A stretch of 64,000 nt of DNA from Alteromonas naphthalenivorans (GTDB lineage Bacteria; Pseudomonadota; Gammaproteobacteria; Enterobacterales; Alteromonadaceae): the NCBI RefSeq assembly GCF_000213655.1, contig NC_015554.1, positions 2,418,001 through 2,482,000 of the forward strand, read 5' to 3'. The notes under the pieces are model-generated. The model was given only the letters and a program-made list of their open reading frames with translations. It was not told the DNA's origin and made no database searches. Each line of letters opens with the position of its first letter. The stretch's first letter is position 1. Below, in pieces: positions 54,788-62,826 of this stretch. The translations under genes were made by a program, and so were the position numbers.

Positions 54788-54825
54788 AAAAAACCGGATG
54801 AAAACGTATGCAATCATCCGGCTTT
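54788..54825 (-). terminator. Rho-independent terminator after pgm
   Basis: On the minus strand GCCGGATGA pairs with TCATCCGGT around a 12-nt loop and is followed by TTTTTT. It lies between the pgm stop (54873) and the glgP start, so glgP should have its own promoter within the remaining 130 bp. Confidence 0.85.
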
Positions 54826-54872
54826 TAACATTTATTTGACAAACATTAACTATATTAGGTTGCTTTTTGACC

Positions 54873-56525
54873 TTATTTGATGATTTTACCCACTAAAGCT
54901 TCCGCTTCTTTAATCAATTCCTGTAAGTGAGTTTCACCTTTAAAGCTTTCTGCATAAATTTTGTAGATTTGTTCAGTCCCTGAAGGGCGTGCTGCAAACC
55001 AACCATTTTCTGTGGAAACCTTTACACCACCAATAGCGGCATTATTACCTGGGGCGTGGGTTTGCACGGCGGTAATGGGCTCACCAGCTAGAGTATCACT
55101 GGTGACTACCGAAGCATCCATAGCAGATAACTTCTGCTTTTGCTCTAAGGTAGCAGCCACATCTACACGGTTATAAACCGGCGATGAAAATTGCTCAGTT
55201 AATGCCTGATAGTGTTCGCCTGGATCTTTCTTAGTCACCGCAAGAATTTCAGCAGCTAATAAACACAGGATAAAGCCGTCTTTATCGGTAGCCCACGTTT
55301 CGCCATTTCGCTGTAGGAAAATACCACCAGCACTTTCTTCACCTGCAAAACCAATTTCACCGGTAGATAAACCCTCTACAAACCATTTGAAGCCTACTGG
55401 CATTTCAGCAAGGGGTTTGTCTAAGCTATTCGCTACGCGATCAATCATGCTGCTTGAAACCAGTGTTTTACCGATTTTAAGTGATGCTGGCCACTCGGGT
55501 CTGTGGGTATATAAATACTGAATAGCCACCGCAAGATAATGATTGGGGTTCATCAAGCCAGCACTTTTGCATACGATACCGTGGCGATCGAAATCTGGAT
55601 CGTTGCCCCATGCAAGGTCGAAATCATCTTTTAATTCGATTAAGCCCGCCATGGCGAAAGCACTTGAACAGTCCATGCGTAACTTGCCGTCTTTATCGCG
55701 GCGCATGAATCCAAACTGAGGGTCGACAGCAGGGTTTACAACCGTGATGTCCAATCCATATTTATCTGCAATACGAGACCAATAACCGATACCTGCACCA
55801 CCAAGGGGGTCTGTACCGAGTTTTAATCCCGCTTTTGCGATGGCCTGCATATCAATAACCTGTGCTAGGTCATCAATATAAGGTTCCATGAAATCTTCTT
55901 CGCGAACTAACTTCTGGGCTCTTACGGAGCGGATATCGATGCGTTTAACATCTTTATTGCCTTCGGCAATAAGCGCGTTCGCACGATTTTGAATTTTGGT
56001 CGTAACGTCGCTATCAGCTGGGCCACCATGAGGAGGATTATATTTAAAACCTCCATCTTCAGGTGGGTTGTGTGATGGGGTTATGACTACCCCGTCAGAC
56101 TTCGCCGCCGTATTTTCACGGTTATAACGAATGATAGTGCGAGAAATTACCGGCGTGGGGGTATAACCTAAGCTTTCATTGTCGCTTCGCTGGATAACCA
56201 CATCAACACCGTTGGCACTGAGTACTTCGATAGCGGTGATCATGGCAGGTTCAGACAATGCATGGGTGTCTTTACCTATAAATAGCGGCCCGGTAATACC
56301 TTCTGCTTCACGATATTCAACCAGTGCTTGGCAGATTGCACTAATATGGGTATCGGTAAAAGTATAGTTCGACGCCGATCCTCTGTGCCCTGAAGTACCA
56401 AAACTTACTGCTTCAGTTGGGGCAGCGGCGTCTGGTTTGTAGCTGTAATACTGGCTAACAAGTTGTGCCACATTAATCAGTTGTTCAGGTGCAGCTGGCT
56501 TACCAGCCTGCGGATGTAAAGCCAT
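54873..56525 (-). CDS. pgm: Phosphoglucomutase (alpha-D-glucose phosphate-specific)
   Basis: This interconverts glucose-1-phosphate and glucose-6-phosphate. The active-site phosphoserine loop is VITPSHNPPEDGG (Ser near 146), the metal-binding motif is DPDFDRHG (near 305), the sugar-binding GEESAGG lies near 390 and the phosphate-binding RPSGTEQIYKIY near the C-terminus. The N-terminus contains VSFGTSGHRGS. At 550 residues it matches E. coli Pgm. It is next to seqA, as in E. coli, and 28 bp downstream of it, so they are co-transcribed. Confidence 0.96.
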   Translation of the reverse strand: MALHPQAGKPAAPEQLINVAQLVSQYYSYKPDAAAPTEAVSFGTSGHRGSASNYTFTDTHISAICQALVEYREAEGITGPLFIGKDTHALSEPAMITAIEVLSANGVDVVIQRSDNESLGYTPTPVISRTIIRYNRENTAAKSDGVVITPSHNPPEDGGFKYNPPHGGPADSDVTTKIQNRANALIAEGNKDVKRIDIRSVRAQKLVREEDFMEPYIDDLAQVIDMQAIAKAGLKLGTDPLGGAGIGYWSRIADKYGLDITVVNPAVDPQFGFMRRDKDGKLRMDCSSAFAMAGLIELKDDFDLAWGNDPDFDRHGIVCKSAGLMNPNHYLAVAIQYLYTHRPEWPASLKIGKTLVSSSMIDRVANSLDKPLAEMPVGFKWFVEGLSTGEIGFAGEESAGGIFLQRNGETWATDKDGFILCLLAAEILAVTKKDPGEHYQALTEQFSSPVYNRVDVAATLEQKQKLSAMDASVVTSDTLAGEPITAVQTHAPGNNAAIGGVKVSTENGWFAARPSGTEQIYKIYAESFKGETHLQELIKEAEALVGKIIK

Positions 56526-56552
56526 GAAAAGTCCTTATTTTAAGTTAAGCGT

Positions 56553-57284
56553 TTATTTGCCCTCTGGGGCGAATCGACTTACTACCGTTTCGACGACATC
56601 GGGCTGATACCCTAATGTACGCAAAACTTGTTCCAGCATGTTTACTTTCTTCGCGGTATTGTTGTTGGTGACCACCCAAAATGGGCTATCGGGAATGGCT
56701 TTAGGATTAGTACTACTGCCATTCTCTAACAACGCCTCTTTGCTTGTAGCAAAATAGGTACGATTTTTACCAATAATCGATTTAACATTTTCAAAGGTAT
56801 CGCTATTTAACTTATGCGCAGCACTTAGAATAAATAAGAACTGATCGACACGTTTGGTAAAGGTCGATAACGCATCTTTAGATACCATACCCACAATATC
56901 ATCTTTATTGTGATTTTCTATTTCAGTCACCGCTGGCGCAACTACGTCTTTTTTAACAGGCGCTTTGGCTGCAGTTGTCGATTTTGCCGCGGGTGATTTC
57001 GTCACTGGTGCTTTGGCAACGGTTGCTTTTGGCGCCGCTTTTGACACTGTTTTAGTGGCTGGTTTCGCTTCTGCCTTTTGCGCCGAGGCGGTAGTGGTAG
57101 CAGCAACCGGTGCTTTCGCCGATTGTACTGACTCATCAGGTAGGGAGGCGTTGCTTGCACCCTTTATTTCACCATCTTCAGGCAATAAAAGCCTACGTAA
57201 AATTTCTGATGCGCTCTCGCCTATATGTTTTGTTTGGCTGGCGATAAAGGCATACAAATCATCATCTATTTCAATGCTTTTCAT
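56553..57284 (-). CDS. seqA: SeqA, negative modulator of replication initiation, with long linker
   Basis: SeqA binds hemimethylated GATC clusters and sequesters the origin after initiation. The start MKSIEIDDDLYAFIASQTKHIGE and ASEILRRLL (about 1-35) form the oligomerisation domain. The C-terminal DNA-binding domain covers about 138-243 (KNRTYFATSKEALLENG, key RTYFA). Between them lies an Ala/Lys/Thr/Pro-rich linker of about 80 residues (60-135). That makes 243 residues against 181 in E. coli. ATG 57284 has AAGGAAG upstream. An earlier in-frame codon at 57341 is less likely. It lies upstream of pgm. Confidence 0.93.
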   Translation of the reverse strand: MKSIEIDDDLYAFIASQTKHIGESASEILRRLLLPEDGEIKGASNASLPDESVQSAKAPVAATTTASAQKAEAKPATKTVSKAAPKATVAKAPVTKSPAAKSTTAAKAPVKKDVVAPAVTEIENHNKDDIVGMVSKDALSTFTKRVDQFLFILSAAHKLNSDTFENVKSIIGKNRTYFATSKEALLENGSSTNPKAIPDSPFWVVTNNNTAKKVNMLEQVLRTLGYQPDVVETVVSRFAPEGK

Positions 57285-57502
57285 AACTACTTCCTTAACA
57301 AGATGCCCCATTATAGACAACCGATACGCACAGCGCAGCACTATTTCTAACCTAGCCCTAAATTCGTTAAAACCAACATTAAAATGATGCTTTTAACGTG
57401 TTAAATAACCATGCTCATACCTTTGTATGGGTGCCAACTGCTATTTCAGCACTTTAGTTGCTACTATCAATACATAAGGGGTTAAAAAGGTAACGTTTTA
57501 TC

Positions 57503-58414
57503 ATGCGAAAAGAAATTCAATTAGTGCATGACGCGCTAAGTCAGAAGATTATCGGCAAATCTGAACAGTTAAAACTTGCGGTTACGTGTTTGCTGGCTCA
57601 TGGTCACCTTCTTATTGAAGATTTACCTGGTATGGGCAAAACCACGCTTTCCCACGCACTTTCCCACGTATTCGGCCTTCAATATTCACGTATTCAATTT
57701 ACGTCAGATTTGCTCCCATCAGACATGCTAGGGGTTAACGTTTATCAAAGTCACAATGGTGAATTTCAATTTAGGCACGGCCCCATTTTTAGCCAAGTTG
57801 TTCTTGCCGACGAGCTAAACCGAGCAAGCCCTAAAACCCAAAGTGCCTTGTTAGAAGCGATGGAAGAGCGACAAGTGAGTATTGATGGCACCACCCATGC
57901 TTTACCTTCTCCCTTTTTTGTTATCGGCACGCAAAACCCGGGTTATCAATCTGGCACCTATCCGCTACCTGAGTCACAACTAGACCGCTTTTTTATGCGT
58001 ATTTCACTGGGCTTTCCGAACTGGGAAGCCGAAAAAGCCATGCTGAAACAATCGACTGACGTTCAGCAACAGATAGCCTCGTGTTTATCGCAGACCGATT
58101 TGATCACTATGCAAGATGCGGTTACCCATGTGCATGCTAGCGATGATGTGATTAATTATATATTGCGATTAGTGACAGAGAGTCGCGCAGAAGGGCGCTA
58201 CCCTACCCCGTTGTCGCCACGGGCTAGCCGAGCCTTATTGCAGGCCGCTAAAGCTTGGGCTTATATGCACGATAGAACTTTTGTGACGCCAGATGACGTG
58301 CAAGCTATATTCGTTGCCGTTACTGAGCATAGGCTTAGTGCAAGTACCCCTGAACATACGGGCACGTCGCTAAGTCAGCATTTACTGGATAGTATCGATC
58401 CGCTGGCGGCGTAA
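57503..58414 (+). CDS. MoxR-family AAA+ ATPase
   Basis: A 303-residue AAA+ chaperone-like ATPase. Walker A is GMGKTTL (near 43-49), Walker B is VVLADELNRASPKTQSALLEAMEE (key LADELNRA, near 105), and a sensor-type TQNP lies near 154, with a C-terminal lid domain. MoxR proteins assemble or activate partner complexes containing VWA or DUF58 proteins. It is first in an operon with a DUF58 protein (3 bp away) and a transglutaminase, the usual trio in gammaproteobacteria. Targets are unknown. Confidence 0.94.
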   Translation: MRKEIQLVHDALSQKIIGKSEQLKLAVTCLLAHGHLLIEDLPGMGKTTLSHALSHVFGLQYSRIQFTSDLLPSDMLGVNVYQSHNGEFQFRHGPIFSQVVLADELNRASPKTQSALLEAMEERQVSIDGTTHALPSPFFVIGTQNPGYQSGTYPLPESQLDRFFMRISLGFPNWEAEKAMLKQSTDVQQQIASCLSQTDLITMQDAVTHVHASDDVINYILRLVTESRAEGRYPTPLSPRASRALLQAAKAWAYMHDRTFVTPDDVQAIFVAVTEHRLSASTPEHTGTSLSQHLLDSIDPLAA

Positions 58415-58417
58415 TCC

Positions 58418-59518
58418 ATGTTTAAAAAGGTATTACATAAGCATTGGCTTGCTTGGCTAGACAAACGTATTCCTCCACATTCTTCACATGCTCTGAATAT
58501 GCGTTCGGTGTTTATTTTGCCGAGCCGTTTTGGCTGGGGATTTATCGTGATGTGTATGTGCTTGTTTCTATTAGGCACTAACTATCAAAACAACCTTATG
58601 CTGTTATTAAGCTATTTGTTACTTAGCGTAATGTTAATCACTTTGTTTTACAGCTATCAAAATTTTGCGGCTATTGCCCTTAGCGCATCCTCCCCCAAAA
58701 CCGTATTTGCTAATACGTCAGCACACCTTACCCTCAATCGGATTAAGCACTCAGACTATAAAACTACACCGGAAGGCTTATTGCAGGCGCATTGGCTTGA
58801 GATAAATAAGCTTCAACTGCCTAGGCGAAAAGATACGAGCACTATCTCCTTTGATATTGGCAATCGAGAACAGCGACTGACTGTTCCTTTATTACTTCAC
58901 ACTAGAGGTGAGCACAGACTCCCTCGAATTACCTTTAAAAGCGCCTACCCCTTCGGTTTGTATCATTGTTGGACTCACTTAGATTTCGACGTAAAAGTCA
59001 TCGTGTATCCAGAACCCAAAGCTGGACCGGTGTGTGAAGTTGTTCACAACACGGAAGATGCCGTCGGTGGTAAAGAAGATGACCGACAAGGTAATGAAGA
59101 CTTTTTTGCCCTCACCGATTTCATTGAAGGCGAACCGTTAAACCGCGTAGCGTGGAAGCAAGTCGCTAAAACAGGAAATTGGGTGGTAAAGCAGTTTAGC
59201 GAACAAAAAAGCGACGACGTGTATTTAAGTTTGCCGACTAACACCCCGCTAGAAGAAGGATTAAGTGCATTGACTCAAAAAATAGTGTCGATGCAATCGC
59301 AAGGTCTGCACTACGGTTTAAAACTAGGTAGTGCAACCTTTACCCCCAATAATTCTATTTCACACATGCATCAATGTCTGAAGGCACTGGCGACTTATCC
59401 CAACACACCTTTTGATGCTAGTTCGGCTAAGTCTTCGAGTCATGCATCTATCTCTCCGGCGGCTCCTCTTGCCGCGCAAGCCGCAGACAACAGTGATTTC
59501 CAAGGGCTGAGTAAATGA
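58418..59518 (+). CDS. DUF58-domain membrane protein
   Basis: A 366-residue partner of the MoxR ATPase. Two N-terminal transmembrane helices (about 35-75, FGWGFIVMCMCLFLLG and LLLSYLLLSVML) are followed by a DUF58/VWA-like domain with FIEGEPLNRVAWKQVAKTG (near 230-250), the hallmark of the family. A Ser/Ala-rich tail ends the protein. It overlaps the transglutaminase gene (ATGA). The MIDAS residues of true VWA domains are not clear. Confidence 0.9.
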   Translation: MFKKVLHKHWLAWLDKRIPPHSSHALNMRSVFILPSRFGWGFIVMCMCLFLLGTNYQNNLMLLLSYLLLSVMLITLFYSYQNFAAIALSASSPKTVFANTSAHLTLNRIKHSDYKTTPEGLLQAHWLEINKLQLPRRKDTSTISFDIGNREQRLTVPLLLHTRGEHRLPRITFKSAYPFGLYHCWTHLDFDVKVIVYPEPKAGPVCEVVHNTEDAVGGKEDDRQGNEDFFALTDFIEGEPLNRVAWKQVAKTGNWVVKQFSEQKSDDVYLSLPTNTPLEEGLSALTQKIVSMQSQGLHYGLKLGSATFTPNNSISHMHQCLKALATYPNTPFDASSAKSSSHASISPAAPLAAQAADNSDFQGLSK

Positions 59519-61542
59519 ACCATAAAGCAAATATGCTGCTATCCACCTGCTTTATGGTACTAACCCTTAGCCTGCTTACCCCATTGCTAACTTGGGTGAT
59601 ATTACTTGCCATATGCGCGGTTATTATGCAAAGCGCGTTGTATTTTAGGTGGCAAGAATATAACCCAAGTAGCCGCACCGTAAATTTGTTAGCCGTATTA
59701 TCCTTAATAGCGCTAGGCTGGTTCGGTCTTTCTATTGGTTTGCTCAACAGCATGATTAACCTTTTAGTGATTGCCTGCTCGCTGAAGCTTATGTTGCTTT
59801 CAAAAACGAAAGATTTTTTACAGCTATTCTGCTCGTGCATATTTCTGGTCGGCTGTGGTTTTATTTTTGCTTTAGGTATTGAAGCATGGATAGGCTATGT
59901 CGCGGTTATCGTTCTTTTGTTCACCGCATTGTCATTGGTATACGCCCCCGCGAGAAGTTTTAGGGGGTCGATGCGTAAATCGTCGATAATACTGCTGCAA
60001 GCATTTCCCTTGGCCGCACTGTTATTTGTAGTGATGCCGCAGTTTCCTCCTCTTTGGCAAATGCCTACGTCTAAGTCTAATGAAACAGGGTTATCAGATT
60101 CGGTCACGCCAGGGGATATTGCCTCGCTGGCGAGGTCGTCTGATTTAGCGTTCACCGCCACCTTTGAGCAACGCCCACCATTGGCCGAACAGCGGTATTG
60201 GCGCGCCATGACGATGGAAGCCTTTGACGGTAAAACGTGGACAATTAGCCCACGACGAAAACAAGCTGAGGCACAGCTTAAAACTATGGGTCGACGTGTC
60301 GCGGCGCCTTCAACTGACGCATCGCTTCCCCCCTCAGAAAACTATCAATTGATAGTAGAGCCCAGTAACCAACGCTGGCTGTATTCTCTTGATGTGTCGG
60401 CTGAAAACACAAATTTAGACAATCCTGAGATGCGGCGTCAGTTCAATTATGCATTACGTGCAGCGCGTCCAATTGTTGGCAAACGCGCGTTCTATTTAAC
60501 TTATTATCCAGAAACGCCACGTGTTAGTGAGATATATGACTTTGATTATCAACTTAATATTCAATACCCCATGGACAGCAACGTACGTACTCAAGCGTGG
60601 GTAAAGCAGCTAAAAGCAAATGCGCACAGTGAGCGAAGTATTGCCGATGACATTCTACGCCACTTTAAAACCAACGGATTTAGTTACACCTTACAACCTG
60701 ACGCTATGCCGAACTCGCCCATCGACACCTTTATGTTCGAAGCAAAGGCGGGTTTTTGTGCTCACTATGCCAGCGCCATGGTGTTTGCCCTTCGGGTTGC
60801 GGGCATTCCTGCTCGTATGGTGACAGGCTATCAAGGTGGCGAATTATTAAGTGACAACGTAATACAAGTTCGCCAGTACGATGCCCACGCTTGGGTAGAA
60901 GCATTAATAGACGGCGTATGGGTGTCGTACGATCCTACTAGTATGGTGGCACCATCACGCATTACCTTTGGATTAGAACAAGCGTTAGCCGATTTTAATG
61001 AAACTCGCAGTAAAGGCATGTTTAAAAATTTAAATTCAGCTGAACTGTTTTTATCTATAAGAGGATGGTTTCGCCAACTTGATTATCAGTGGAGTAGATT
61101 AGTTCTGGGTTTTGATAACCAAACTCAAACGGATTTGCTAAAAAAGCTTCTTGGCGATTTAACCTCTCAGAAAATGACGTTCTTCTTTTTGAGTCTTCTG
61201 GGGATAGTCAGTATTTTTCTGCTTGTGCTGTTCTTTCCTCTTAGAAAGAAGTCGACCGTGCCTGCACATCAACACATTTATTTAAACGCTGTTGAGTTGG
61301 TGTCGAATTTTACTAAGGTAGCGCGAGAGAACAAAGGAAGCACTGCATACTTCAAACAAGTGAAACCCTTTTTACCAACAAACGCGGCCTCGCTATTTAA
61401 CTCGCTCACCCAAGATTTTGAACATGCACTATATCAAAGTGCTACAGATGAAAGTCGCGATAGCCGAAGTCAAAAAGAACGAGCAATGAAAGATACACTT
61501 GTCGCGTTAAAAAAAGACTTAAAGCAAACCAAAGCCATATAA
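59515..61542 (+). CDS. Transglutaminase-like membrane protein (TgpA type)
   Basis: A 675-residue inner-membrane protein: about six N-terminal membrane helices (1-190), a periplasmic transglutaminase core with Cys in AGFCAHYASAMVFALR (near 414), His in DAHAWVEALIDGVW (near 456) and Asp in SYDPTS (near 471), and one later membrane helix (about 553-575) with a cytoplasmic tail. P. aeruginosa TgpA is the nearest known type. Substrates are not established. It is the third member of the MoxR/DUF58/TgpA operon, with an ATGA overlap to DUF58. Confidence 0.93.
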   Translation: MNHKANMLLSTCFMVLTLSLLTPLLTWVILLAICAVIMQSALYFRWQEYNPSSRTVNLLAVLSLIALGWFGLSIGLLNSMINLLVIACSLKLMLLSKTKDFLQLFCSCIFLVGCGFIFALGIEAWIGYVAVIVLLFTALSLVYAPARSFRGSMRKSSIILLQAFPLAALLFVVMPQFPPLWQMPTSKSNETGLSDSVTPGDIASLARSSDLAFTATFEQRPPLAEQRYWRAMTMEAFDGKTWTISPRRKQAEAQLKTMGRRVAAPSTDASLPPSENYQLIVEPSNQRWLYSLDVSAENTNLDNPEMRRQFNYALRAARPIVGKRAFYLTYYPETPRVSEIYDFDYQLNIQYPMDSNVRTQAWVKQLKANAHSERSIADDILRHFKTNGFSYTLQPDAMPNSPIDTFMFEAKAGFCAHYASAMVFALRVAGIPARMVTGYQGGELLSDNVIQVRQYDAHAWVEALIDGVWVSYDPTSMVAPSRITFGLEQALADFNETRSKGMFKNLNSAELFLSIRGWFRQLDYQWSRLVLGFDNQTQTDLLKKLLGDLTSQKMTFFFLSLLGIVSIFLLVLFFPLRKKSTVPAHQHIYLNAVELVSNFTKVARENKGSTAYFKQVKPFLPTNAASLFNSLTQDFEHALYQSATDESRDSRSQKERAMKDTLVALKKDLKQTKAI

Positions 61543-61729
61543 CGCTAGAGTCAGTCAATAATAAAAAGTGTGAGGTGGAATTTTTTGGTTTATTAACCAC
61601 CAATTCGGTGCACCCTAGCACTTCATTTGCACCATTGTGGTTTAAAGCTGATCACTCCAATCATTTATTAGTGTAACTAAATAAGAATAACCCAATGATT
61701 TAATTAAAGTTATTATTAAAATGCTTTTT

Positions 61730-61745
61730 TGGCACTATTTTCGCT
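61730..61745 (+). promoter_or_regulatory. Candidate sigma-54 promoter of the transporter
   Basis: TGGCACTATTTTCGCT fits the -24/-12 consensus TGGCACG-N4-TTGCW with the correct GG-to-GC spacing and two mismatches. It lies about 190 bp before the transporter start. Nitrogen-responsive NtrC activation is plausible. The rest of 61543-61933 before it is AT-rich without a gene. Confidence 0.5.
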
Positions 61746-61808
61746 AATCTTTTAACAGTACGAGTCGGTTTGTAAACTGGCTAACACAATCTATCGAATT
61801 GGATAAAG

Positions 61809-61858
61809 ACGTCCACAACCTTCTTTGGAAACAGGGAATGGTGTGGACGTTTTTTTTT
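61809..61858 (+). terminator. Leader terminator (possible attenuator) before the transporter
   Basis: ACGTCCACA (61809-61817) pairs with TGTGGACGT (61842-61850) and is followed by nine T. A shorter fold within its loop is possible. It sits between the presumed sigma-54 start and the transporter gene, 75 bp before the ATG, so readthrough must be controlled or this hairpin ends a short leader RNA. Confidence 0.8.
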
Positions 61859-61933
61859 GTTCGTTTGTTCTATCGATGAAAGCAGTGATGTGGCTCGTTA
61901 TTTTAAATAAATTACAAATCAGGGTGATTAATT

Positions 61934-62782
61934 ATGGCTTATTTACTTCCCGCCGAGTTTGCTACGAAAATGGTAGATGCCGGTGAATCTAAAATTTACA
62001 TGTCTACACGAGATACGCTAATCCGCGCATTTATGGCTGGCGCAATATTAGCGTTAGCGGCTGTATTTGCTATTACGATTGCGGTGCAAACCGGCATCTT
62101 CTTACTGGGGGCCGTTTTGTTCCCGGTGGGGTTTTGTATGCTGTATTTAATGGGCTTCGACCTATTAACGGGTGTATTTGTATTAACCCCACTTGCTTGG
62201 CTTGCTAAGCGACCGGGTGTTACCCCTAAACAAATTTTACGTAACTGGGGCTTAGTATTTTTAGGTAACTTTGGTGGCGCACTGACTGTTGCCTTTATGA
62301 TGTCTTTTATTTTCACCATGGGTTACAACGTAGATGGTGGTGCTATTGCTGCTAAAGTAGCTAGTATCGGTGAAGCGAGAACATTAGGTTACGCAGAACA
62401 TGGTACTGCCGGTTGGTTTACTATTTTTATTCGCGGCATGTTGTGTAACTGGATGGTATCACTGGGTGTAGTTGGCGCGATGATCTCTACTCATGTGAGC
62501 GGTAAAGTATTGGCCATGTGGATGCCTATCATGCTGTTCTTTTTCATGGGTTTTGAACACTCTGTTGTGAACATGTTCTTATTCCCATTTGGTCTTATCA
62601 TGGGTGGTGAATTCTCTATCATGGATTACTTCGTGTGGAATGAAATTCCAACAGCGCTAGGTAACCTTGTTGGTGGTTTAGCGTTTACAGGTTTAACGAT
62701 TTACAGCACACACGTTAAAACTGCACCTAAGCGTAAAATTGCTGTTGCTGAAAAAGCGCCAGCAAAAGCCGCTACAGTATAA
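61934..62782 (+). CDS. Formate/nitrite transporter (FocA/NirC family)
   Basis: A 282-residue pentameric channel-type transporter with six membrane helices. The N-terminus LLPAEFATKMVDAGESKI, the pore-related FLGNFGGALTVAFMM and FEHSVVNMFLFPFGLIMG (key GFEHSVVNMF) match NirC/FocA. The downstream protein phosphatase-kinase fusion and the sigma-54-type promoter resemble nitrate/nitrite assimilation loci, so nitrite is the preferred substrate. That is inference from context. Confidence 0.93.
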   Translation: MAYLLPAEFATKMVDAGESKIYMSTRDTLIRAFMAGAILALAAVFAITIAVQTGIFLLGAVLFPVGFCMLYLMGFDLLTGVFVLTPLAWLAKRPGVTPKQILRNWGLVFLGNFGGALTVAFMMSFIFTMGYNVDGGAIAAKVASIGEARTLGYAEHGTAGWFTIFIRGMLCNWMVSLGVVGAMISTHVSGKVLAMWMPIMLFFFMGFEHSVVNMFLFPFGLIMGGEFSIMDYFVWNEIPTALGNLVGGLAFTGLTIYSTHVKTAPKRKIAVAEKAPAKAATV

Positions 62783-62788
62783 GTTAGC

Positions 62789-62823
62789 AAGCCCGGTACG
62801 TTTCCTCTGTATCGGGCTTTTTT
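62789..62823 (+). terminator. Rho-independent terminator after the transporter
   Basis: AAGCCCGGTAC (62789-62799) pairs with GTATCGGGCTT (62809-62819) around a 9-nt loop, with one mismatch, and is followed by a T-run to 62823. It ends only 3 bp before the next start codon. Confidence 0.9.
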
Positions 62824-62826
62824 AAT

